From: Mytilus trossulus
Lineage: Eukaryota; Mollusca; Bivalvia; Mytilida; Mytilidae
Assembly (NCBI RefSeq): GCF_036588685.1
Contig: NC_086386.1
Coordinates: 15,644,931-15,708,930, forward strand
Direction: 5' to 3'
DNA length: 64,000 nucleotides
The position numbers were made by a program, and so were the translations under genes. Shown here in pieces: positions 1-13,600 of the stretch (position 1 is the stretch's first letter; each line of letters opens with the position of its first letter). The notes beneath the pieces are model-generated. The model was not told where the DNA came from. It did no database searches and saw only the letters and a program-made list of their open reading frames with translations.

Positions 1-1634
1 ATGTGTGTACTGTGTACTTTCACGACTAAAATAATTACTTCAGACGTTATCGCAATTATGAGTTGATTAATGTTATAATTCCTGAATGTCTTAGAAATAA
101 TATGCGCGTTATAAATTGTTTTTTTTTTAAAAACATCTTCTTTGATATTATCAGATTAGAGGTTTTGTCATTATTCTCAAATTCTGACCATGACATTTAC
201 TTAATATGGAACAAATATTAAAACAAATATTGGCAAGTGGCAGTCATTGACTGTCTTATAATCAGCATTCGTCTGACATTGTCAGACAAATTTCTTAAAT
301 TCTGGCCATGACAGTAACTGGTTCAAGAAACAAACACAGCGATGTCAAGTGACAACCATTATGAGTCTTTTTTTGCTTTTATTATACATGCTTGTTTTTT
401 TTACGTTTTGATGATTTACCTTTTACGTTAATGTAATTTGGCTAGTACTGTATCTTTACCTGTGTCACCAACAACAAAAGCTTATCTAGTAGTCACCCGA
501 CTCAGTCCGTCATTTCGCCTGCCCGTCCGGAAAACTAAGGGTAGAAACGTGTCGACCAATATGTCTTGGCTTCCTTTTAATGGATTGATTCTATACTTGA
601 TCTGCAGATTTACGATAGTATATTGTATCGTGTAAGCGTGTAATCATTTTTTTTTTAAATCTGTCGTAAAGCTTCTTCCTGTTTGCCGATAGTATGACAT
701 ATTTGCAACATTCATATTACAAGGATAATATTCGTAAAACTTTCTTTGTTTCCACGGAAGCGCATAATGCTATACTAGTATTCAGTTTGAGATTGATAGG
801 GTTGAGTTTTAGCATACACCGGTGATGGATGCATAGCGCCAGCATGCTTGTAAGTTATGTCGCCTCTTTGTACGAGACTTATGGCTTTTGAACTTCTTCA
901 ATCTACTGTCATGTTATATCATATTATATCATATTGTTTATTTAACGGTATGGGTAAAGTGTTTGTTACGCTGGGAGGAAACTAGTTTCTACCCTAAGAA
1001 ATATAAAAATATGTCAGAAATGCTAATGACGTTACGAAACAGTCGTAATTACATGAACTTCAAACAGGATGTTTAGCAATGAAGTTTACTGCATGACGGT
1101 TGATACGATTCCAAAGTCATTTTGAATAATGGACTGCAATGGGAACATAATGGTATATATTTTGAGAATCGGCCAAACCAATATATATAAGATTATTTAG
1201 AAAATGCTATTGATCACCACGAATATCAATACAGTCATATTACGATATAGATCATAATCCTCATTTCAACTGTTTTAACCTCCCTTGAACGAAAGTTTTG
1301 TCAGTTGCTTTGAAATGTAGATTTGAATACTATACTTTTATTTTCATTTTATTTTTATTCCAATCGACTAGATAATATTCATTTGAGTTTTACACGTGAC
1401 AATGTGCATCATTTTATTTTTAATTGTGTAAACTGTTTGAAAACATAATCTATGCCCGAAAGTTCTTTTACCCATAGTTTATTAACAAGAGCGAACCAAA
1501 ACACATCAAATATCTGATGATCGAATGACAAAGTTTTGTGACCTAGAAATGTACTAGGTAAGCGATGATTTGTAAACATGTATATATAGCATGTCGGAAA
1601 TTAATCTAATTGATATCGAAATTTTGTCTTTCAG
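1..1634. other. 5' flank of the SLC7 transporter, no gene recognised
   Basis: AT-rich sequence with no convincing coding exon. A degenerate direct repeat of about 120 bp is visible: TTCTGACCATGACA near 180 and TTCTGGCCATGACA near 300, each followed by a CAAGTG-type motif. A splice acceptor (TTGTCTTTCAG) ends at 1634, so at least one upstream exon of the transporter must lie in this stretch or left of the window. I could not place it with confidence. Confidence 0.5.
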
Positions 1635-1663
1635 GTCAACTTAATGTAGTACAGGAAAATAAA

Positions 1664-4600
1664 ATGGAAGAAATTACGGAACAAAACGGTATGAAATCTA
1701 GAGGAACACCAGAAAAGACATCACCCATGTCAAATGGGAGTTCTATTTCAAATGGAATATCAAATGGTGCTGGCAATGGGTTTGCAATGACAGACTTGAC
1801 AAAAAGAACAAGTGACGTGTCGGATAAAAATGGCAAATTATTGCCTAAACAAGATAACCTTGTAGTAACAACTATCAGATTAAAACCACAAATTGGATTA
1901 TTTCAAGCAGTGTGTATAATTGTAGGAATTATAATAGGATCTGGTATTTTTGTTTCTCCTGTTGGAATTTTACTTAATGTTAAATCTGTAGGTATGTCCA
2001 TAGTGATGTGGACAGTATGTGGTTCATTCTCTACTCTATGTGCATTGTGTTTTGCCGAACTTGGAGCATGTATTCCAGAGTCTGGTGGGGAATATACATA
2101 CATTCGGAGAGCATTCGGTGATTTTCCGGGATTCATTGCCATGTGGATTAATTTTGTTGTTATTTGTCCAGTATGTATTGCTGCCTCTTGCCTTATTTTT
2201 GCAACATATATTTTGAGACCCCTTTATGGGGACTGTGAACCACCGTCTACCAGCATACGATTGTTAGCAGCGTTAATTATATGTGAGTATTCAAAATTAG
2301 TTATATCCAAATAAATAAGAGAACCGATGGAGTTACCATTGCTGTTTACTGTGCTTTTAATATTAAACTGTTTTTGCTTCTTTTAAGACTGTACAAAAGA
2401 GGGGTCGAGGCGAAAGATACGAAAGCGACATTCAAACTCATAAGTCGAAATTGATCTGAAAATGCACTGACTGAAACAGAAAAGACCAACATGCAAACAT
2501 GTACAAAACACAACATAGAAAAACAGACCGATAAACACGAACCCCTCCACAATTGAGGTGATATCGGTTGCTCTGGAAGGGTAAACTGATTCTGCTTCAC
2601 AGGTACACTGCAACTGTCATGTTTGGTGATAAGTCTTGTTTGTTTGGTCACATTCGCATTCGGGGAAAAGAGTACGCGATTGTAGTTGCGACAATCCAAA
2701 CGCCATCTTTGAACCAGATTCAGTCCATAACGATCAACCGTGAATGGATTCGATTTATTCGAATATCTGTAGTGCAAAATGAATTCTGTTCTTTTGTTCG
2801 TTTGTTTTTATATTTGATATAAATGTTTACTATAATTTGATCTGTTATTTTTGCAACGATATTATTAAGGCACAATGATAAAATGTAGTAACATAATAAT
2901 GTTATTTATGTATGATTTGTATACTTGTTGTGCAACACGAACAATAATGTATTTTTAATTATTAGATGAAGAAGAAAAGAAGTCCAAAATACGATGTTTG
3001 AATTTCATATCAAATACTGTTATATTCGCAATTAAAATCAAATTTTAAAAATGTTTAAAAACCTATAACACAAAAATTGATTTGAATTTTTGGAAAAAAA
3101 ATTAGTTGATTAGTAAAACGTGTTCAATCATTCAGTCGTCAAAATTAGCAAATAAAACATAAAGACCCAAAAATCATCACTTTTAAATTTTGTGAAACTT
3201 GAGCTAGTCTGACATTTCAATGTTTTACTGCAATTTGTTGCATAGTTTTCTTGTTCTAGTCATTCAATCATACTAGTTTTACTAGTACATCATAACGATT
3301 TTATTTTATGTTTTAGGTTTACTCATCATTGTTAATTGTGTCAATGTAAAGTGGGCAACAAAAGTTCAGATAGTCATCACTGCCAGTAAACTTATAGCTT
3401 TATTTATGATTATTATCATCGGCTTTGTCTATATAGGCAAGGGTAAGTCATAACAACAAAGTGGACTGTATAGACTGTTAACATTTGTACAGCCCGAAAG
3501 TATCAGTGTAATATTATTTTCAGTTGAAAAATACAAAGATAAAATAATTTACACTTTAACAAGTAACAGAAAACCTACGTTTTAAAAAGGCTTCATATAC
3601 GTGCGTCTATTTTGTTTTTCACTAGAAACGTTATTTTATAGGCCTAAAAGAACGCCATTTAATTTGCCATGTGAAAAAGGAACCCACTTTTTTATTGATT
3701 TATTGCTACAACCAAATACACACCGAAAAGCAATTTGTCAGATTTTTACCAGTATAACTTTTTGAAGACCTCAACATGTTTGTAAGCAGGTTTTTAGTTA
3801 TTCACGAATTGGTTAAATCAAAGAATACCACTAACCTAGCATACTACTCACCTAGCATACCACTAACCTAGCGCTTGCAAAAAAACGTCTTGATATAACT
3901 CTAATATATATACGTTAGTCTTCATAGAAGACCGTTTATTAATTTGGTTAAGATTGAGAAAACATACAGAAATAAAACTCATAAAAGATGGCAGAATTTT
4001 AAAGCATCCCTTTTCCCAATTAAACCAAAATCTTAGTGTTTCAAGAAATCTGTGTCTCGTTTGCTTCTATATTATTTCCATATTTTCGATTTAAGTAAGT
4101 AAAGCATGGAGTTGCATTATATCGTGTCTTTACAAAATGTCGACCACATGCAGGTTTTGATGGAATGATTGAAATGCTTAAAAGGGCATTGATATTCGTG
4201 TTTTAAGTCTGTCCTATTAATGTTATGGATACATATTTGTACATCTGTGTAGTCTGTCAACTACTGATGACATTCAGCTTGCATATAAATTGGAAATCTT
4301 GACGAATATAGAACGATCTTGATAGAAAAACAGACATCAATTAGTCAAAATAAATAAATAATAGTTTTTTTTATCCTTTAATCGATTTTCCTATCACATT
4401 ATAAAATCCTTGACTATAATCATAGTCCTTATCGCATTTCTTAATGTCCCATTAAGTTACATACCAATTAAAATGATAAGATTGCTAATTGTTTTTACAA
4501 GTTCTTGATACTTTGTCTACCTAAATAAAGTATACATATAATTTTTATTTTACAAAAGTAAAAGAGGAATGCCTATGCTAGCTTTACCACAACGAAATTG

Positions 4601-7600
4601 ATCTTTTATTAAAAATATGAATAAATGTTGATATTCGTCCTTAAGTTGTTGATAACAATGATACACTATGCAGCCGAGAGTATATGGCTAATAAAATCCT
4701 CACTTTTATTCATATGTTTAGCCGACTTTGACGTTGTCCACAACGCGCAAAATTTGAATATAACGAATAAAATACAACGGAAACAATGAATTCTTTTTCT
4801 TTCTGTAAAACTATAAACTTTAGACAGCTCATGGTCTTTGTTTCAGGTCATGTAGAGAATTTCTATAATTCATTCGAAGGGAGTGATTATAGTGCTGGTG
4901 CTATCGCCATTTCATTCTACTCAGGATTCTGGGCATTCGGAGGATGGTAAGTCACTAAGTAAACCGGTATTATAGAGTCAAAAGTTATCAAAGGTACCAG
5001 GATTATAATTTAATACGCCAGACGCGCGGTTACATTAGACCCAACAGTGACTCTCATATCAAAATAGTTATAAAGCCAAACAAGTACAAACTTAAACAGC
5101 ATTGAGAACCCAAAATTCACAAAAGGTTGTGCAAAATACGACAAAGGTTATCTATTCCTTGAAAATCCTTAGTTTTTCAAAAAAATCAAAGATTTGTAAC
5201 AGGAAATTTATAAAAAGGACCATATAATTGATATTCATGTCAACACCGAAGTGCTGACTACTGGGCTTGTGATACTCTAGGGGACGAAACATCCACCAGC
5301 AGTGGCATCGACCCAGTGGTGTAAATAGTTATCAAAGGAGTCAAGGGATTTTCTTAACTTAATTGTACTGTCGGTTCGACAAATGTATCTTTTGCTATTC
5401 CATAGATCGAGATTAAAAAGAGAAGGTTTCAAGTCTTCTTAAAATAGTTGAATTCTTCACATATCCCTGTGCATACCCCAAGTTATACATCATTCTGTTA
5501 TTGTCTTTATCGATAACTCGATTTTTTCAAGACTTAGGTAATTTTTTAAAAGAGGTCGAATGCCATTGGTGGCCTTCAGTTCTTTGGAAGGGTTGTTATC
5601 TCCTTGACACATTCCCCATATTCATTAACTTTGATAGAGACATTATATTCAAAACATGATGTTGTTTAATATTGATTTATTTTTAAAAGTTTGCTTACAA
5701 ATGGTAACGATAATTCTGTACGATTTACTTTTTTGTATTGTATGCAATTGTACTTATTATCATGCTTAATTACTTTTCATACTTCAGGAGTTACCTTAAT
5801 TTTCTCACAGATGAACTTTTAGAACCTCACAAGTAAGTGTGTCATACAATTATCTAATATCTTATCACCTTTTCGAACTTTTTCATCAAGTCCTCTCATA
5901 CCTGTTGATATCAGGGATATAATATTCTGCCTAGTGTATTGTGCATTTAAAATCTTAAACTCGGTCACAATTCTGACTGTTTCTCATGGTTATAACTTTT
6001 CAAACATTATTTTTCGGCAAAAAGTTCATTGTTTCCTAATATTCATAGACCCAAACAATCTATGATTTATGAGAATCAATCTTGTACGGTAGTTGTACGT
6101 GACCAGTGATAATCTTAGTATTGGCTTTTCTCATAACACTCTCATGATGAGACTTGGATTGTTGACATGATGATTATATCTTATCTTTAAGTACCGGTAT
6201 TGTTAGCAATATAATCTTAAGAATACTAACACATCACTCACAAATGTATTTCAGACACTGATCAAGTTCAACCAAAAGTATATGCAATGACTTAACTTAA
6301 ATCAAATACAGGTCTAGGGAGTACCAGTAGTTATAACATTATTTATACTTTATCATGTTTCTATTGTCGAATGGTCCATATCGTTCTCCTCAGCTATTTA
6401 GAAAAACAGCTGTAACGCAGCTACATAGCCTTGCAAAGAATTGACCCGACTACATAAAGTTCATCCGGACCTTTAAGTTTTGAGTTTAAGCGTTTATTTT
6501 TCATAATTCATATCTTCTTAGTACTTCTGGTCAGAAATACCTAGTCTGTGTTGTAGTCCTAGAACATCATATTTGCTTATTTATTTACTTACTTAGCCTG
6601 TCAGTATCTTTAACCTATCGCTTTTACTACTGATTTTGGTAGGTCACTTTGTTAAGAGATTCGAATTTTCCAGTAATGACGGCCTCTTTTTGATAACCGG
6701 TAAACTTCAATCAATGTTAGTTGTGGAGGTAAATTCGCCTCTTATTACTTTTTGAACGTATGTGTATTTTCAATATATCTCTTATTCTTCTACCATTTAT
6801 GCTTCGCGTTATCAAAATCATCGTGTTTGTATTTTTTGCAGTTCGAATATGTCCCACAAAAAGTTATTTTTTCAGTTTTGATTGATCATGTAGTATAACA
6901 AGTTTGGGTCCTAATGAAGGTTTAGATCATTGAAGTGTTGCCGTTTGGCCCAATAGATAAACAAACTTTCAGTTGAGATTCCAGTTTGAATCTCAGAGGT
7001 GATTGAATGTTCTTCGAGGTTTGATCTGCACTTTTTTCTCTCGATAACTTGTATTTTGTGGACTATAAGCTTTAGATAATCTGGAAGTGTTATTGTTGAT
7101 CAACATTTTTCTTCTTTTTATATTTATTAGTTCACTTTCCGCGATTAAAATGATATCTTCTAACCTAAATTAAATAGTTCATAGCTGATCACATGCATCC
7201 CATCAATTTGAAAAAAAGGATACCAATTTTTAACAAATACATGAAGGAAACAAGGATTATGATTTCGTAATGACATCGTGCGTTTCGTCTACACACCACG
7301 CATCAGTTGGACTTGAGTCAACAGTTGGATAACTGAATAAAAAAAGCGATGTTGAATAGTTTGAAGTACCAAAATTGTGCCGATAAATCTTCCGCATCAT
7401 TTGAAATACATTAAGAAATTCATAATGACGAAAAGATGCGAACAAATCAGTACGTCAAAAGTGATTGTTTCATCTTTCCAATTGTGAATGGTACCTCTCT
7501 CTATGAAGCAGCATCCAATCAGCATCTGTATATAGTGTATATAAATCTCCCAGTTGATACGATATTTCAGAGCTTTCATTTCGTGTCATGATTTTCTTGG

Positions 7601-10600
7601 TACCAGATTGTTGCTCACAAGAAATTTATGGAACCAGGTGTCCCTAGTGTTAAAGCAGTGTCATCTTATCAAGAGTTTTACGGACGCTCACCGAATTTGT
7701 TTTTACCATATGTGCAACACGACGATTGCCACAAGAGGAAAAAAAAGCTGCTTACTCTTGAGAACATCGATTATCTGAGATCATCCTTGGTTGGGGTTCG
7801 TGTTGCTCAATTTGAGATTCAGATGTAGTGTGACGTCGTGTTTTTATTGTTGTTCGTTTGGTCATGAGCTTGTCGTTTTTTTAATCTCTACCTTTTAATT
7901 TCACTTTCCCCTTTGATATATTCTTTCCTCTTTTCATTAGTTCATCTATCCAGTTTGTTGGTCGTTATAGTATTCAGGTTTCTCAACTTACTGGAGACTG
8001 TTTCCATGCTTTGTTCTATTGATCACATGTGTTGGAATTGTAACAGGTGGTGACACTCACAACTGAAGCAGACTGTATATCTGCATGGTAGTCGGCAAAG
8101 TTTACCTTGCCGACGCCATATTTTCATTCTTCGTTTTTTTTTTTTTTTTTTTTTTATCTTTATTAATCGGTACACTACTGTTGCCTAACTTTATAAAATG
8201 AACGAATTTCAATCACTTCTTATTTTAGGATGCAATGCTTAAAAACTAACACTATCTTTCTTGTTTTGTAGGAATCTCCCACGTGCAATAATTATTTCTA
8301 TGTCAATAGTGACAACAGTTTACATTGTTGCAAACATAGCTTATTTTTCTGTGTTGTCACCTATTGAGGTTATCAAATCATCGGCTGTTGCAGTGGTAAG
8401 TCTCTAGGATATTAGTGGCAAAGTTATAGAACGCCTCTTTGATGTTACCATTACATTATTTAAAGTAAACAAAATCAAATTCTGAAATCAATCTCACGAA
8501 TAAACTTATTTATTACCTACATAATAAACATTTTAGTCTTTTGCTGGTTCTTTGAAAAAAATGTACTAAATATTATACGAAAATCATCATCCAACGTAAG
8601 TGGTATGTAGGGCATACCTAATTAACGGGCGAATGGTATATGAAGTTTCACCTAATTTTATCCATATAAAACAAGAGATGCTGTAAAATGGACAATGAGG
8701 TAATTATCCAGACAACCAATGAATAGGCTGTTGACTTTAAATGATTGTGGTCGCTCAAACGTACCCATACTATGGGACAGTGGTGCAACCGCACATCTTA
8801 AGAAAAAAACTACAAACATCATTTTGAAATAACAAGACCCATCGATGAGTTGAACAGGAAGTACACAAAACAATTAAATAGGAAGAACATTTTTTTTTAC
8901 CTTAGAGTATTTGCTGTTACTGAAAAAACAGTTCAAAACCAATTACAAATAAAGATAAAGTTTCTAATAGTACACATTCACGGAATGTAGTGTGAAGACT
9001 CAACCCGAGAAAAGCATGACCCTAACGCAATGTCAAAACTAATGTTACAGGACAGTGAAATCTAAAAATCAAAACGATTTTGTTTGGATTAAATATTATG
9101 AGCCTGGTGTCTTTGTTTAATTTTTAAAACCACGGGATCGATACTACTGTTAGAAGACATTCCGCCCCCATCGGTAGCACAAATATGAGATATTTATAAC
9201 ATTGTAATATTCTGTAAATCACATGTTTATTTAAGACTCTAATACTTGTTGTCTTTCTTTGTTTTGACATAGCCAATGACAACAGTATATTAAAGTACAT
9301 TAACCTTTTTGTTGACTGTTTTTGTTTTTATCTTTCAGACGTTCACAGAACATACAGTGGGAAAGATTACTTGGTTGATACCGATTTTGATCGCTATATC
9401 TGTAATGGGTTCAATGAATGGCACAAGTTTATCAATGTCAAGGTATGTCATGTGTACTTTAAGGATAGTGACCATGGTGGAACGATTATTATAATGTCAG
9501 ACAGTGTTTTAGTATCACAAGTGCAAAAAGTACACTTTAGTCTACATCTATCACAACAGAATAAAAGTTATTAAAACAAATACATTTTACTCTTTGACAG
9601 GTGCAACAAAAACGGGATTATGGTACTCATTAGGGGCGTAAATACAGCAATACTTTTGATGTCGCAAATGATTCTATAGAAAAAGGACTTTATACTTTGA
9701 AATTACCTTTCTCGTTTAACGTCTTTTAAGTGGCGTTCTCGCGTAATTTCTTGTATTCTCCCATCGATCAGTCTTTTAATCTCTTAAGATTACTGTATTT
9801 ACAACAAAAACTTTCAAAAGGTCAAAACATAACAGCCAAATCAGGACACCTCATAAAATCAGGACAATGCATAAAATCAAAACAATCCATAAAAATGGGA
9901 AATATAAATACAATTTACTTAATGGCATGTTAATGAAACAAATATAACTACATCATGTAAAAGAAGTAACAAATGTTATTCGACAACTTGAAATTGTATG
10001 ACAGATATCAATTGATAAGTTTGAATTGCTCTCATAGGCGAATGCAAAGGGATGGGGGCTGCTTCCTTGCGTGGAAAAAGTTGGTTGATTATATAGGGAA
10101 TATGAAGAATAACTGGAGCAGGCTCTCTCTTAGGGCAGTCAGTGGGCCCCCTTGTGACAATTTCTTTATCCGTCACTGGCTCTGTAAAGTCGATGTTCGG
10201 AATTTGCATGTTGTTTTCTCAGGCAAAACAAAGCAGACTTGTATGGTATAAAGAAATAGTGTAGGTTCTACATGTTCTTTTTATTGATTGATATCAAATA
10301 CAATAATCACTGATATTCTCCAATATTTCAATAGTAAAACCAGTCTGAAACATAATTTGAAACATTGTTTAAACCTTTAATCTACATTTAACAAACAAAG
10401 ACGTATTAATACTGAAAACTGCGACTTCAATTTTTCCAACATCGTGCTTTCATATATTTATTAAACTTAACCACTTATTGCATACATTTATAAGTAAAAA
10501 TTACAAAAAATACCGAACATCGAGGATAATCCAAAACGGAAAGTGCCTTATCAAATGGCAAAAAACGAAAGCTCAAAAACATGTAACGAATAGATAACAA

Positions 10601-13600
10601 AAATCATATTACTGACTTGGTACATGCATTTTCTTATGTAGAAAATGAGGAATTAAACCCTACTTTAAAGCTAGCTACACCTCTGACTTGTATGACAGTC
10701 ACATAAAATTCGTTTATATTGACAACAATGTTTCATGTGTATGATCAAAACAAAACAGACACAATGGACAAAAGCACCAATACGGATACAGTAGACAACA
10801 CTGTACCAATCCCAATCACCATAAACACAATTAAACATACCAACAAGAAAATCAAAAAGGCACACAGACAAAGCACACCATAGATATGATCTCAAAACCT
10901 GAATTGTTATGATTTTTACAAACCAAAGAGATATCAAAAGAAATTTCTCAGCTTTATCTTAGATATATATTAAAACAAAATTGAGGATGCGAATAGACGA
11001 GACTTTGAAACTGTTCCAGTTCCTCCTCAGCATTGGCGCCTTGTCTATTCACTCTACTGTGTACTGTAATGAATGCAATAATGCCTTCACTATTGTCAGT
11101 GCGACCTTGTCTTACATCATATCTGTTTATTGTTATATAGGAATATGATCGTATATCATCAAGCTTATATTTGAATCTCAAGGTCAAAGCTTAGATCAAA
11201 GATTATCTTAGTAGGACATGTGATTGTTCGGATTGTCATGTATACTACATAATAAGAAATCAAAGAGTGGTCATTGACATCGGGTTTATTGAACTTTTCA
11301 AATAACTTCGTCATCCTAAAGATTTCTGATGTATTTGCGTTTCTTAACTTTAAAAAAGAAGATATGGTATGATTGCCAATGAGACAACTAACCACTATCC
11401 ACAAAAGACCAAAATGACACAAACATTAACAGTTATAGGTCACTTTATCCTAAAATGTATGGAAAATATTAATAGTGTTTAGAAATAATGAAATTTAAAA
11501 TCGTAGAATCCAGTTTTTATTAAAATTACTTTTGTCGCTGTATCACTTTCGAACGTTTTCACACTTTCTCTTTTTCAAATTTCGACTTCAAATTTCTCGG
11601 AAGTAACATACCCTCTTCTCCATCGTATGATGTCTACATACCTAAGTTGATACGTTAAACCCGTGAGTGTTCACATTTTGTGGACTTCGCTAACAGGGGT
11701 GTGCACAATTTACATAAATTTATACAACAGAGTAATGAGGAATAACGACTGTAATTGACATAACGTTAGTTGTATGACCAATATCACGAATTAGTTAATA
11801 AATTCAACAGAAGTAAACGGTGCTCAAATGTATGTCATAAAGCGATTGAGGGAATTCAGGTTACAAACTAATCTGATGGAAACAAAATCAACTATTAGAG
11901 GAAAAAAGGAACACTGAAGTGCAACAAAAAGAAAACTCCAACATACGACGATTGAAGTACAGCCCTTGCACTCACCAAAATACATAGAGACGAACTTCTT
12001 GATAACAATTGCCATTATCCTGACATGGTATAGGACATTTTGATTTAAAAAAAATGGTGGTTTGAACTTTGTTATAGCTAAAATGACAACACTACGTGAC
12101 AGAAATATGACACAAACACACGCAAGAACATGAATCACAGAGAAACGCAGAAACAAATAATAATAATAGTCGACACAACATGTAAACTGCAGAACAACAA
12201 CTTACAGATTCCAACAGCAAACACCAATCGTCCAAACAACGATGTCATGAATTGTTTGGACTACAAACGACACGCCATAACAGATTATCCAACCGGAACC
12301 ATAACAGAAGCAGCAATGTTGGATGTACAAAATACCGTCGTATAGCAATGTAAATTCACAGGAACACTGAAGTGCAACAAAAAACAAACTCCAACATACG
12401 ACAATGGAAGTTTTAAACGACATCGATTGCCTATACAGCCCTTGGACGCTCCAACATACATATAGACGAACTACTTGATAACAGTAATTATCGGGAATAT
12501 GATAATGATGGTATTGCATGCAATTTCATAATTATTTGGACAACAACTGGTAGCTGATACGATGTGTAGGTGTCTCAACTTAAAATATACATGTGTTTCG
12601 CGATCTTAGATAGTCGAATACCTGGATAGTTCCCTGTACTATAAGTTCACCAAACGTGTGCTATTCCAAATTGTGACAGTTTGTCTGACTGTCAATAAGC
12701 ATGGCGGATGGTACAAGTATAGCAAAGCAAGCTCAATCTGTGGTATTAACTGTTCTTCTTGGAGCTCAAAATATTCCCTTTTGTTTGTTATCTTGATGTG
12801 TCTCTTTCTATTCGATTTACGCGGTCAATTTGAACATCGCTAAACTATGGTTGCTTTAAGGTTTTGTAGGAATACGAGAGCCAAACGCCCATGAGCATTT
12901 TGAAAAGTTGGCAGGTATGGTTCTGTATATGCATGTACCAAGTCGGGAATACCGGTATAACAGTTGTTATATATTCGTTTGATGTGTTTTTGATTTTCCA
13001 GTTGGTTAGGGACTTTCCGTTTAGAATTTCCCTAGGAGTCCGATATTTTTGTTATTTAACTTTGTATATTGATGATACATACTAATTTTATATTTGTATG
13101 TTAATGAGGTATTTGGAGGAGCTAATCAGATATGATATGCAATGACACAAGTAAATACTTTTATTTTCAGGTTGTTTTTCGTTGGTGCCAAAAACAATCA
13201 TTTGCCTAGTATCATTTCAATGATTAACTGCCGTTTCCTTACACCAGCTCCTTCTCTGTTAATAATTGTAAGTTTATTTACTTCAAGTTCATTATTTTCA
13301 AGGTCGTTTTTCATCTCATACGTTCTACTATTCAGTGACTACTGGTGCTAACATCTAAACTCACTCAACAGAAGTTACTATCTTAGTTATAGTAAAGTAT
13401 TATGAAGTTACAATTTAAAGCTGAAATGTATCATTTGAATCACGTCAATAAGTAAGAATCTACTATGTGACAGATGATTCCCTTGGTGATCGAAACTTCA
13501 TAAGCTTCTTTCTGGTGAAAATATGCTTACCATGTCGGAGCACCTCGTATAACTCGTTTTGGACTTCTAAATAGTAAATGCCAATCCAATTGTTTATTTC

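Noticed and set aside
438..1076. ORFs of 65 and 62 codons in the left flank
   Set aside because: Composition is that of translated AT-rich DNA, there are no splice-site partners with the SLC7 acceptor in a supported frame, and no family motif.
6945..7010. tRNA-like stretch (TTTGGCCCAATAGATAAAC ... AGTTTGAATCT)
   Set aside because: The T-arm loop is too long and no acceptor stem closes it. At best a decayed tRNA-derived SINE head.
9371..9574. 67-codon ORF overlapping the SLC7 exon at 9,339-9,442
   Set aside because: It is a shadow frame; the true frame is fixed by the neighbouring exons.
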